A DNA stretch of 64,000 nucleotides, taken from positions 186,001-250,000 of the forward strand of contig JAUJMU010000007.1 in assembly GCA_030446715.1 (NCBI GenBank), written 5' to 3'. Below, one piece after another: positions 27,283-35,477 of this stretch (the first letter of the stretch is position 1; every line of letters begins with the position of its first letter). A model generated the notes under the pieces. It was not told where the DNA came from. It searched no databases and saw nothing but the letters and a program-made list of their open reading frames with translations. A program made the position numbers and the translations under genes. Origin of the DNA: Cytophagales bacterium (GTDB lineage: Bacteria; Bacteroidota; Bacteroidia; Cytophagales; 172606-1).

Positions 27283-27880
27283 CCGGCACGTTGCAAATTT
27301 TGGGGCAGATGGTACAAATCAGCGTTTTTGACCGTTTTTAACTGTTTTCGGGAATTCCAGGCCAGGTTTTACCTGATGACTGCCGGCTAAATTAATTATT
27401 GTTAATACAATGGCTTGCTTTTAAAGCAACCGGGACGGATTTTTAACAGCATTTTTTCTTTGAATTGATTCATCAGACACCGCCACAAAGACTTTTTTAT
27501 AGGAATAAAGGGCGTTTTCTTCTACCAGCCGCCAAACTCACAGAAAGAAGAAAAAACCGAAAGCAAACGCCGGAAAGCAGTGAAACATCACATCCAGATG
27601 CTCACTTACGGGAAAACCGCTGCCTCCCCACCGGAAATGATGGAAATCCTATTTGACTATTTCAAACCCTGTGTGAACCAGATCACACCTGAAACGTTAA
27701 CTCTTTGAACTTTTTCAACGTCTGGCCGGCCCTCCTTGCTATACCTGTTTCAATCCCCCCTTACCAATAACGTACTGGCAAACTTCTGAAATCTGAGTTA
27801 TCTGATACCGGCACCAGTAACTCCCGTTACATTCCAGAAACCGGCAGGCATATTATTCCGGGACTTGATCAATTGGCTGT
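27283..27880. other. Non-coding stretch between beta-barrel gene A and the IS remnant
   Basis: No supported gene. One open frame around 27480-27707 (ending PETLTL) has no usable start codon and no recognised relative; a competing 63-codon frame is equally unsupported. No hairpin or direct repeat was seen apart from the 50-bp repeat that begins at 27881. Confidence 0.4.
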
Positions 27881-27930
27881 AAAGCCAAAAGGCTACGGTC
27901 CGTAACCGTAGCCTCAGGCAGAAAGTGTAT
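27881..27930. repeat. 50-bp repeat copy 2, abutting the IS element
   Basis: It differs from 26518-26567 at one of 50 bases. It keeps the terminator hairpin but has no gene ending next to it here. It ends three bases before the left inverted repeat of the IS701-like element, so it is probably a displaced 3' flank of a beta-barrel gene. Confidence 0.8.
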
Positions 27931-27933
27931 TAA

Positions 27934-28967
27934 CAGGACTTACGCAGGGGATAAAGATAAGAGGTTAAATTTGAGCAAAAACGATTGAGACGATGACAAT
28001 CGAGGAGTACATGAGTTATCTGTTAAGCAGTCCGGCAGGAAGCAGTTGCGTGAAGGCAGGCCAGGTTCTGGAAGTATCTCACGATGAGGTGAACCGCTTT
28101 TTGTTGCAGGGCAGTTACGGGGGCAGAGACCTTTATGAGAAAGCAGCAGTACATTTAGTGGCTGCCGGGGGCACATTAACGGTAGATGATTCAGTACTGG
28201 ATAAGCCTTATGCTCAGCCGGAGACAGAGTTGATCACCCATTTATATTCAGGCAAGCACCACCGGGTAGTGAAAGGAACCGGGCTGATTACCTTGTTGTA
28301 TACGGATATAAAAGGGGTAAGTCTGCCGGTAAACTTCCGGGTGTATGACAAATCCCGGGTAAAACCAGGAATGATTACTTTCAGGAAATGGTCAGGAAGT
28401 CCTGGAGTGGGGTCTTCGTCCCAAAGTAGTAACGGCAGACAGCTGGTATGCTTCCACAGCTAACTTCAAATTCTTGAGAAACCAGGAGTTGAGTTTTCTG
28501 TCTGGCATTGAGAAAAACCGCATTATCTCTACCCGTGCCGGAGAATATCAGCAGTGTGTACAGCCGGTATTCCTGCTGAAGGCCTGTACACACACCTCAA
28601 AGAGTTTGATTTCGTGAAAGTGTTTCAGACAGTTGACAAAGACAATAACGTGAGATACTACGTGTACTTTCATCCCGATGAGGAAAAACGGCAATTTATC
28701 ACCCGCGCTGAGTTTGAAAAAACCCATCAGCAGCACTGGCAGACCGAAGTCTTTCACCGCACCTCAAAGCAGGTATGCAACATTGAGAAATTCTTTGTCA
28801 GAACTTCTTCATCCATTAAAACGCACCTGTTTGGTGCCCTCAGAGCCTTTATCAGACTCCCAGCAATGGTAAGAGATCAGATACTCGATTCCTTCTACTC
28901 TTTACACCGACAACTCTTCTTGCAAGCTCAAAGAGAGTTCATCCTAAACTTTGCGTAACTCCTGTCA
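27934..28967 (+). mobile_element. Decayed IS701-family-like insertion sequence
   Basis: An element of about 1.03 kb is bounded by imperfect inverted repeats: ACAGGACTTACGCA at the left, and at the right, read on the minus strand, ACAGGAGTTACGCA (one mismatch over 14). It encloses a DDE transposase broken by three frameshifts. No convincing target-site duplication is visible at the edges. Confidence 0.75.
27993..28958 (+). pseudogene. IS701/IS4-group transposase with three frameshifts
   Basis: Frame 1 gives VSHDEVNRFLLQGSYGGRDLY, then the first catalytic aspartate in LTVDDSVLDKPYA and HRVVKGTGLITLLYTD. The chain then continues in other frames: GKTRNDYFQEM (shift near 28358), EVLEWGLRPKVVTADSWYAS with the second aspartate (shift near 28390), and IPAEGLYTHLKEF to QTEVFHRTSKQVCNIEKFFVRT with the catalytic glutamate (shift near 28553). 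All catalytic blocks survive, but the gene cannot make a full protein as written. It may still be mobilised in trans if another copy exists. Confidence 0.85.
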
Positions 28968-29226
28968 GATTACTCCCGTGTACTTCAGCAGCCCCTGGTG
29001 GTTTGTCTCAGTTTAGCTCACCAACCGGATCTGATCATACACCGGTAAGGGAATACTCAACGCCGGAGCGGTTTAACTCCTCAGGGGCTGGTAAGTACCC
29101 GGTAAATACCGGTAGCTGTAGCAGCCAACGGTATTGCCTCTGGAGTGCAGCGTTAAAGGCCGGCCGCCCCGGTAAGGGGCAATAAAGCAATTCACCGCGC
29201 ATTCCCGCCTTCGCTGCCTTTGACAT
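28968..29226. other. Non-coding stretch between the IS remnant and the MITE-like element
   Basis: I see no gene. Short open frames on both strands (about 60 codons) are proline- and arginine-rich artefacts. No strong hairpin was seen. Confidence 0.4.
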
Positions 29227-29457
29227 AGGTTGGAACTACCGGTTCGGGTCTGAAGTAAGATAGTCTGTCTTACAAAGCCGGATGTAGCCGGTAATCATGA
29301 GATGCAGTTATTTTTCGTCGTTCTAATCTATTTAAGATGAGTTTTTGAGACTAAGATTTTAATCTCATCCAATGGTCGTTTAGTTATACAACTCTTTGAA
29401 AATTAAGGCCCTGAATGCTCCTGTCTTACTTTAGGCCCTAATCGGTAGTTCCAACCT
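29227..29457. mobile_element. MITE-like element with 37-bp terminal inverted repeats
   Basis: The left end (29227-29263) opens AGGTTGGAACTACCGGTT and the right end (29421-29457), read on the minus strand, opens AGGTTGGAACTACCGATT. The two 37-base arms differ at 5 positions. The 157-base interior is AT-rich and has no open frame. The structure (about 231 bp, long terminal inverted repeats, no coding) is that of a miniature inverted-repeat transposable element. No clear target duplication was found. Confidence 0.65.
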
Positions 29458-29504
29458 TTGTTAGCGATAAAAATCGGTTTCTGGAGGGATTGGGGGAATT
29501 ACCG

Positions 29505-29547
29505 GTTGCAGGACCTCACCCTGAATCCCTCTCCTGATGAGAGGGGG
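29505..29547. repeat. CCTCACCC...CCCTCTCC intergenic repeat fragment
   Basis: ACCTCACCCTGAATCCCTCTCC followed by the inverted GAGAGGGGGAG resembles the larger block at 59560-59712. It may serve as a terminator for the minus-strand ORF at 29568. Confidence 0.4.
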
Positions 29548-29567
29548 AGCCAAGTAAGTCTTTTTTC

Positions 29568-29834
29568 TCACTCCCCAAGCGGCTTCAGATCCCTGCCGCT
29601 GAGCTGATGGGCCAGTTCCTCCCTGATTTTCCTCAGCCCGTGCACCTCCCATTCTTCCAGAGCCAGTGCCCCACCCAGCTTCTTCTCCAGCCGGCGGGTA
29701 TGCAGGCGGCTGATGCCCCCGTAGAGGCGGGCAGCCACTACGGGCAGGCTGATACAAGAAGCCAGAATCCATCTGAATTCATCTAAGTCCTGACCGGGCA
29801 GGAATATAAGGGAATTACCGTGGTCGATCTTCAT
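29568..29834 (-). CDS. Small hypothetical protein (88 aa), uncertain
   Basis: The frame encodes a largely helical peptide with LDEFRWILASCISLPVVAARLYGGISRL and a charged C-terminal helix (RKIREELAHQL). Amino-acid composition is plausible for a real protein, but I recognise no family and the start is unsupported. Confidence 0.35.
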   Translation of the reverse strand: MKIDHGNSLIFLPGQDLDEFRWILASCISLPVVAARLYGGISRLHTRRLEKKLGGALALEEWEVHGLRKIREELAHQLSGRDLKPLGE

Positions 29835-29977
29835 ATCCTTCGGGTTGTTGCTCTTTTCTCCTCCGGAGAGGGTCCATCCGGTAAAGATCTTTCCGGAGAG
29901 TCTTCTGTTTCTGCTGCCGGCTCACCCGCAACGCGGCCGGTAAGGGAATCTGACCGGGAGTTTCCGTGACTGTTTTC

Positions 29978-30751
29978 TCACCGGAAGTTTTTCTCTCCGG
30001 CCAGAGCCGGCTGGTGATCAGCTACCGGCTGGTGATCAGAACCGGACTTTTCTGATCTAATCTGCACGGATCTGGCCAGGGGACTGACCAGAATGGCTGA
30101 TGAGTGATAAAATGTATCATCCTCTGAGTGGATCAGGAAGGTGTGCTTTCCCGAGGGAATTCCCGTCAGATCAAAGGTGCGCATGTACCCGGGCCGCCTC
30201 GTGGTTTCTGAATAGATGATTCTGCCGTTGTCGGCCTTCAGGCACAGGTACAGCTTCCGGCAGCGGGGGTTCTCAATCAGCAGTTTGAGCTTGCCCGTAC
30301 TCCCCACCGCAAAGAGGCTTACGCCGATACCGGCATCCGGCTTTTCTCCTGCCGTTTCCGTGCCGGACCCGGTCTGGTGACCGGCCGGGGCGGGTAGCCT
30401 TTCCCGGGGGTCTGCCGGCAGGTCAGTGGCAGTAACCCTTGAGCGCAGAAGGCTCTGAGAGGTGATCTGGTCAAAAGCTTCATTGATTGCCGCTATATTA
30501 CGACCGGTAAGTTTCACGTACTGTCGGGTGAATACTTCCTCGTACAGCAGCCTTCCGTCTCCGTCGAAGAAGCGGATGGTGGTACTTGCTGAGGCAGCGT
30601 GAGTAAACAGTTTCCAGTACCCCCGCTGAGGCCGGGCCGGGTCCCGGTAAAAGGTGTCCTCCTGGGCAGTGGCACCGCTCGTAAAGCCGGTCCACAGAAG
30701 CAGCGACAGCAGCAAGGCAGAACAGGTCTTTTGGCAGAGTAACGCTCTCAT
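29978..30751 (-). CDS. Exported protein with two related beta domains
   Basis: This 257-residue protein has a signal peptide (to about GATAQ). The first domain (GYWKLFTHAASASTTIRFFDGDGRLLYEEVF) and the second (VSLFAVGSTGKLKLLIENP, GRIIYSETTRRPGYMRTFDL, GKHTFLI, ARSVQIR) share a pattern. A Pro/Gly/Glu-rich linker (about residues 110-140) joins them. The second domain is related to the whole mature protein at 16853-17293. The C-terminal tail repeats DHQPVADHQP. Function is unknown, presumably in the periplasm or at the cell surface. Confidence 0.7.
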   Translation of the reverse strand: MRALLCQKTCSALLLSLLLWTGFTSGATAQEDTFYRDPARPQRGYWKLFTHAASASTTIRFFDGDGRLLYEEVFTRQYVKLTGRNIAAINEAFDQITSQSLLRSRVTATDLPADPRERLPAPAGHQTGSGTETAGEKPDAGIGVSLFAVGSTGKLKLLIENPRCRKLYLCLKADNGRIIYSETTRRPGYMRTFDLTGIPSGKHTFLIHSEDDTFYHSSAILVSPLARSVQIRSEKSGSDHQPVADHQPALAGEKNFR

Positions 30752-31152
30752 AGAGGCTTAAAGAAGACAGTTGAAAAAATTCAGGACAAAACGCCCCCAT
30801 CAGAAAGGCAGAAAATTAAAATTGCCGCCTCACCGCATCCGATGCAATACCTGGAAACAGGTATATTATCATTGTTGCCTTGTGAGCAGCACACAGGTAA
30901 AACAGGGTTTCTGGCGTGGAAAAGAACTGCCATCAGGGCGGCAATGTCCCACAGCGGGGCCAGGGTGTTCAGGTGGGGCTTGGATCGGTAGTCATGGGCA
31001 TAATTAAGTTAAGAACGTAAGTAGTTGCACTTCAATAGGCAAAGCCTTTATCAAGCGAGCAAGCCGGCAATGATAAAGCAGAAGAATAAACTGGAATGCC
31101 AGCTTAAAAGTGGGCATACTTCCTCAGGAATGCATTGTAAAAATCGGCCAAC
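30752..31152. other. Intergenic region without recognisable gene
   Basis: Only short frames with unnatural composition (basic or cysteine-rich) are seen. No clear hairpin, repeat copy or perfect TAnnTTTG promoter was found. Confidence 0.4.
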
Positions 31153-31977
31153 TCAGATTTTCTTCAGAAACTGGTCGTCTATCAGCTGATTTTTGGTGAG
31201 GTATTGAGCGGGAGAACTGCCGGTAAAGTGGTAGAAGTCCTTGATCAGGTGAGCCTGGTCGTAGAAATTGTAGCGGGTGGTGAGATCCAGCCATGAAGCC
31301 TGCGGGTGAGCAAGGGCGTACTGCATCAGGGAACGAAAACGGACAATGCGGGCGTAGACTTTGGGAGCCAGACCTACCTGCTCGGTGAACCTGCGGTGCA
31401 GGGTCCGCTGGCTGATGCGTTCCTGCCGGGCAATGGTTTCAATGCCTGCTCCGCCCTGTGAGCGGAGAATGTGAAACAAGGCACTGTCTACCTCACCGGC
31501 TTTCGGAGAGGCCCGGCTGAACAGGCGGACCAGAAAGCGGTCAATGGTGTTAAGTTGCGCGTAAATATCCCTTTGTGCAGCCACTTGTTCACTGACCAGT
31601 TTCGACTCGGGATACCACGCGCTTAAACTTGTATACTGATCGGTGACTGCCCCGGCCTTTTCCCGCAGCAGGTGGTACATACCCGCTGGTTGGAGCACGG
31701 CAAAAAGCATATCCCAGCACCCGCTTGCTTCATTAAACCACACGCTGGTGGTCTGGCCGAAGAGGTAAATATCGGATTGGTCGTAAATAGCCTTTGCCAC
31801 CGGATGGACAACCCGGAATTCGTGCTCCTCTTCGGGGTTCAGCACAAAGACCAGCGTGCTCAGGCCCCGGGGAATGAAGGAAGTAGTAGCAGGCAGCGCT
31901 AAAGTGGATTTCAAGCGCAGATACTGGCGGACGTATCCGCTGAGCAGAGGAGAGGGCGCATAAGTCTGTAAAATCAT
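31153..31977 (-). CDS. AraC family transcriptional regulator
   Basis: This protein of about 274 residues has an N-terminal ligand-sensing beta domain (MILQTYAPSPLLSGYVRQYL) and a C-terminal double helix-turn-helix (GIETIARQERISQRTLHRRF, then WLDLTTRYNFYDQAHLIKDF ending FTGSSPAQYL). The start at 31977 fits the family's opening. The longer frame to 32163 would overlap the 3' end of the neighbouring beta-barrel pseudogene and adds no family sequence. The target is unknown. Confidence 0.9.
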   Translation of the reverse strand: MILQTYAPSPLLSGYVRQYLRLKSTLALPATTSFIPRGLSTLVFVLNPEEEHEFRVVHPVAKAIYDQSDIYLFGQTTSVWFNEASGCWDMLFAVLQPAGMYHLLREKAGAVTDQYTSLSAWYPESKLVSEQVAAQRDIYAQLNTIDRFLVRLFSRASPKAGEVDSALFHILRSQGGAGIETIARQERISQRTLHRRFTEQVGLAPKVYARIVRFRSLMQYALAHPQASWLDLTTRYNFYDQAHLIKDFYHFTGSSPAQYLTKNQLIDDQFLKKI

Positions 31978-32092
31978 GGCCTGAGGTTTAAAGTTAACCG
32001 CGTTAAGGAACTCTCTCCTTTTTGAGAAAATAATTCCCTCTAATCCCTTTACAAGAGCAAATTTCAATCGTAACTCCTGTATTAAAATGAAA

Positions 32093-32674
32093 CTAGAACT
32101 TGCCGGAAATTCCGATCGAAGCAGCACCGTATGTACCCCAGCCAAGCTCCAGAAATGCACCAAACCTGGGTGAGAAGAAATACCGGGCCCCTATTACCAG
32201 TCCCCCAACGAATCCTCCGTTGTTATACCCTGATAAATCAACCGTGGTGTTTTCCCATTTATAAGTGTATACCCTATAGCCTAGTAATAAGGTACCATAC
32301 AGGTCCCATTTTTCTTCGGGAACGCTGGCATCCAGTAGTTCATTGATTACAGGTGTTGCATGATACGTACCGCGTGCGCCAAATGAAGTGACTGAAAAGC
32401 GGTTACGGTAGCCTGCATCTTTATAACTACGGCCATAATATCCTGCATAACCCCCAATTGCGAAGGCATCATTGATGCTGTATTCTACATTAGCTGTAAG
32501 AGGTAAAAACCCGGAATAACTTCCCCCTAAATACCCATAGCCGCCATAACCGATCAGGCCCAGGGAGATACCGGCACTGGCGGTAATGTCGCCTTTGGCG
32601 TACTGGGCCTAGGCATTGAAGGAAAGCAGGCAGACCAACATCAGTGCGCTCAGAAAGGTAAGTGTCTTTTTCAT
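32093..32674 (-). pseudogene. Beta-barrel protein paralogue B, interrupted by an in-frame TAG in the signal peptide
   Basis: The frame from ATG at 32674 to TAG at 32093 encodes 193 residues closely matching paralogue A (AQYAKGDITASAGISLGL, YSGFLPLTANVEYSI, EEKWDLYGTLLLGYRVY, RYFFSPRFGAFLELG, ending AASIGISGKF). Codon 22 (32611-32609) is TAG where paralogue A has CAG in the signal-peptidase site ALAQAQ. No other lesion is present and the promoter is intact. It is either a very recent nonsense mutation, a base-calling error, or a suppressed stop. Confidence 0.85.
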
Positions 32675-32768
32675 GGTTGTAAGTGATTTTTGTTTAGGTT
32701 GTGTATAAATTGATTTGATTGGGTTGAAAAGCTGAACAAGGGTAATCCGGTGTTCGTCCGGAGTGATG

Positions 32769-32800
32769 CAAAGGTAGGTTCACAATCCGGTTTTGGGTAA
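32769..32800 (-). promoter_or_regulatory. Bacteroidota promoter of beta-barrel copy B
   Basis: On the minus strand, TACCTTTG (32776-32769) lies 21 bases downstream of TTA (32800-32798). Both element and spacing equal those of paralogue A, and the sequence around the start site (GCA.CACTCCGG) is also shared. Confidence 0.6.
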
Positions 32801-32999
32801 CAGACATGTTTCAAAGTTTAACAGAAATGTTTCAAAATCCGCTGAATGCCGTTTTTTCGGGACTTTTATAAAATTTTCCTGCCATCCTTATCCGAAGAAA
32901 AATCATTTTCGTACAGGATAGTATCCTTTTTTTGGCTACTGCCCGGAATCTGCAAATCACAAAATTTGTTTACAGGTAAAACAAAAGCGAGCAAAAAAG

Positions 33000-33926
33000 A
33001 TGGAATATAAAGACTACTATAAGATTCTGGGTGTGGACAAAAGTGCTACCCCCGAAGACATCCGGAAGGCTTACCGCAAACTGGCGGTCAAGTACCATCC
33101 GGACAAAAACAAGGATGACAAAAAAGCGGAAGAGAAATTCAAGGAAGTCAACGAAGCCAACGAAGTTCTGAGTGATCCTGACAAGCGGAAGCAGTACGAT
33201 GCCTACGGCGAAAGCTGGAAATACGCCCAGGCCAACGGCGGAGCAGGCGGTTTTGGCCCCGGTGGCCAGGGTGGTTACCGGCAGCGACCCACGGGTGAGT
33301 TTGGGGATATTTTCGGAAACGGAGGCAATTTCTCTGATTTCTTCGAAAGTTTGTTTGGCCAGCAGGCCAACCGCGGCCGGAAAACCGGCAAGGGTCAGGA
33401 CTACAATGCCGAAATGCATATCACCCTCGAAGAAGCTTATCACGGCACTGAACGGCTGATCACGACGGATCACACCCAGCAGCCGCTCCGGATCAAGCTC
33501 AAGCCCGGCATTGGTCACCAACAGACCATCCGTCTGCGCGAAAAAGGAGGTCCGGGTTTCAATGGCGGTCCCAACGGGGATATTCTCATTACCATCCTGA
33601 TTGAGGCGAACAAAAAGTTTGAGCGCAAAGGCGACGACCTGTACGTAACAGTTCCCGTGGACATCTATACTGCCGTCCTCGGCGGGAAAGTTACGGTTTC
33701 TACCCTGAAGGGGGACATCAAGGTGGACATACCGGCCCGTACCGGCAACGGAAAAACCTTGCGGCTCAAAGGGCTCGGAATGCCGGTTTACGACAAGCCG
33801 GGGCAGTCCGGCAACTTGTATGCGGTGACAGAGCTGCACCTGCCCGCCCATATTTCTGATCAGGAAATGGAGTTAATCAAACAATCAGCCCAGCTAAACA
33901 GAAACAGCCATGCTTATTCCGTATGA
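33000..33926 (+). CDS. cbpA: DnaJ-class co-chaperone, CbpA type
   Basis: This 308-residue protein has an N-terminal J domain (residues 3-70, with the HPD motif in [14 protein letters not shown]). A Gly/Phe-rich linker (about 80-130) and two beta-rich substrate-binding domains follow ([13 protein letters not shown], then [21 protein letters not shown]). It lacks the CxxCxGxG zinc repeats, so it is CbpA-like (type B) and not DnaJ. It would stimulate DnaK ATP hydrolysis. The last 17 bases overlap the next gene, which suggests translational coupling. A perfect palindrome GGATAGTATCC lies about 80 bases upstream. Confidence 0.92.
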   Translation: MEYKDYYKILGVDKSATPEDIRKAYRKLAVKYHPDKNKDDKKAEEKFKEVNEANEVLSDPDKRKQYDAYGESWKYAQANGGAGGFGPGGQGGYRQRPTGEFGDIFGNGGNFSDFFESLFGQQANRGRKTGKGQDYNAEMHITLEEAYHGTERLITTDHTQQPLRIKLKPGIGHQQTIRLREKGGPGFNGGPNGDILITILIEANKKFERKGDDLYVTVPVDIYTAVLGGKVTVSTLKGDIKVDIPARTGNGKTLRLKGLGMPVYDKPGQSGNLYAVTELHLPAHISDQEMELIKQSAQLNRNSHAYSV

Positions 33927-34248
33927 TACCTTCCGGGAATGGGAAGCTAACCTTCCGGAACCTGAGCCTTCCGCGGCCGAATGCCATTACGCCACCGAGG
34001 TAGCCGGTATGCTGCAATGCAACAGCCTTGAAGACCTGTCCGGTGCTTTGGGCCGGGCCATGCAGGTGTGCGAACAGGCTGGTTTCGCGGTGCCGGTGCA
34101 TTTCAGGCAGGTTTTCCGTTACAATGGCAGAGATATGGAACGCGATATGCGCCTGAGCAGCCTCGCCTCTTACCTGGTGCTCATCAATGCCGGAACCGAG
34201 CATCAGGCGGTGGCGCAGGCGCAGGTACTGGCCTTTTTCAGAAAGTAG
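33910..34248 (+). CDS. Small DinD/BRO-like domain protein coupled to cbpA
   Basis: This 112-residue protein starts inside the end of cbpA. Its order of blocks, [20 protein letters not shown], then [20 protein letters not shown], then [20 protein letters not shown] followed by [11 protein letters not shown], follows the DinD pattern (W-S-A-R-D-L-M-P-L-L-GY...W..F...I..A...C...G....HF, then LSRYACYLIAQNGDPRK..IA.AQTYF). It does not resemble CbpM, the MerR-like modulator that usually follows cbpA. The resemblance is by eye and function is unknown. It could modulate the co-chaperone. Confidence 0.6.
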   Translation: MLIPYDTFREWEANLPEPEPSAAECHYATEVAGMLQCNSLEDLSGALGRAMQVCEQAGFAVPVHFRQVFRYNGRDMERDMRLSSLASYLVLINAGTEHQAVAQAQVLAFFRK

Positions 34249-34378
34249 CTCCCATTCCGGTTGTCGTGATTGGGATAGCAGAAAAACAAAACAGCCCGAT
34301 TTATTACCTGCAAGCGACAAGGGGCAGCGTTTACCTGGCAGCAGGTAAGTTTTGTATGTAACTTGACCCATCCAAAAC

Positions 34379-35458
34379 TTGCCTGCCGCTACCGGAATGA
34401 AACTATTCTGCTCCCTCCTGTTTCTGCTTACTCCCTGTTTACTGTATAGCCAGGCCACGGCCCCCAAGTACAGCAACGAATTTCTTTCCATCGGCATCGG
34501 CGCACGGGGGTTGGGCATGGCCAAGGCCCAGACGGCCATTGCCAGTGATGTAACCGCCGGCTACTGGAACCCGGCTGGTCTGCTGGACATCCCCACCCGC
34601 TACGAAGTCTCCCTCATGCACGCGGAGTACTTTGCGGGTATTGCCAAATACGATTATGCCGGCTTTGCCACCCCGATAGATTCGGTCAGCCACCTTGCCG
34701 TTTCGGCGATCCGATTCGGCGTGGATGATATTCCCGACACCCGCTTTCTTTTCGACGCCAGCGGTGCCATCAATTACAACAACATCACTTTCTTCTCGGC
34801 GGCTGATTACGCTTTTCTGGTTTCCTATGCCCGGAAGATCCGGAAACTTCCCGGACTAAAGGCCGGGGCCAACGTAAAAATCATTCACCGCAACGTCGGC
34901 AGCTTTGCCAATGCGTGGGGCTTTGGCTTCGATGCCGGTCTGCTGTACAAACACCGCAACTGGCGCTTTGGCCTCATGGCCCGGGACGTCACCAGCACCT
35001 TCAATGCCTGGTCCATCAATACCTCCCTGCTGCAAACGGTCTATAACCAGACAAATAACCGCCTGACGGCCAATTCAATCGAAATTACCCTGCCGAAGCT
35101 ATCAGCGGGGGTGGCCCGTACGTTCCGGTTCAGAGAATCCTTTTCCCTGCTTGCCGCCGCCGACGCCGATTTTACCTTCGACGGCCGCCGCAACGTCCTG
35201 ATCCGGTCAGAAGCAGTATCGGTAGATCCCCGGATTGGCCTGGAAGCCGGCTACCGGAATGTGGCCTTTCTCCGGCTGGGTGCCGGTGAGGTGCAGCGGA
35301 TCAAAAATTTTGACAGCTCCACCTACACTGTTTTCCAGCCCAACTTCGGCCTCGGCTTCCGGCTCGGCAAATTTGGCATTGACTACGCCCTGACCGACAT
35401 CGGAGACCGGTCGCAGTCACCCTATTCCCACGTTTTTTCCCTGAAAGCAGGTTTTTAA
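34379..35458 (+). CDS. porV2: PorV/PorQ family outer-membrane protein, PorV2 of the type IX secretion system
   Basis: This 359-residue FadL-like barrel has a signal peptide (to about LLYSQ). It then has the family opening NEFLSIGIGARGLGMAKAQTA, SDVTAGYWNPAGLL and the MHAEYFAGIAKYDYAGFATPI hairpin. PorV-type proteins carry cargo from the translocon to the sortase at the outer membrane. The gene ends 19 bases before the PorU2 sortase gene, the usual pairing in Cytophagales. PorQ is the alternative reading, but adjacency favours PorV2. Confidence 0.82.
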   Translation: MPAATGMKLFCSLLFLLTPCLLYSQATAPKYSNEFLSIGIGARGLGMAKAQTAIASDVTAGYWNPAGLLDIPTRYEVSLMHAEYFAGIAKYDYAGFATPIDSVSHLAVSAIRFGVDDIPDTRFLFDASGAINYNNITFFSAADYAFLVSYARKIRKLPGLKAGANVKIIHRNVGSFANAWGFGFDAGLLYKHRNWRFGLMARDVTSTFNAWSINTSLLQTVYNQTNNRLTANSIEITLPKLSAGVARTFRFRESFSLLAAADADFTFDGRRNVLIRSEAVSVDPRIGLEAGYRNVAFLRLGAGEVQRIKNFDSSTYTVFQPNFGLGFRLGKFGIDYALTDIGDRSQSPYSHVFSLKAGF

Positions 35459-35477
35459 ACTGGCTAATCATTCAGCA

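Noticed and set aside
27465-27707. A possible small gene upstream of the IS remnant (frame ending PETLTL, or the 63-codon frame from 27465).
   Set aside because: The longer frame has no start codon after its preceding stop, the shorter has no recognisable features, and neither has a promoter or relatives I can name.
30771-31007. A 78-codon plus-strand ORF in the gap before the AraC gene.
   Set aside because: Highly basic and cysteine-rich composition, no signal or domain, and no promoter.
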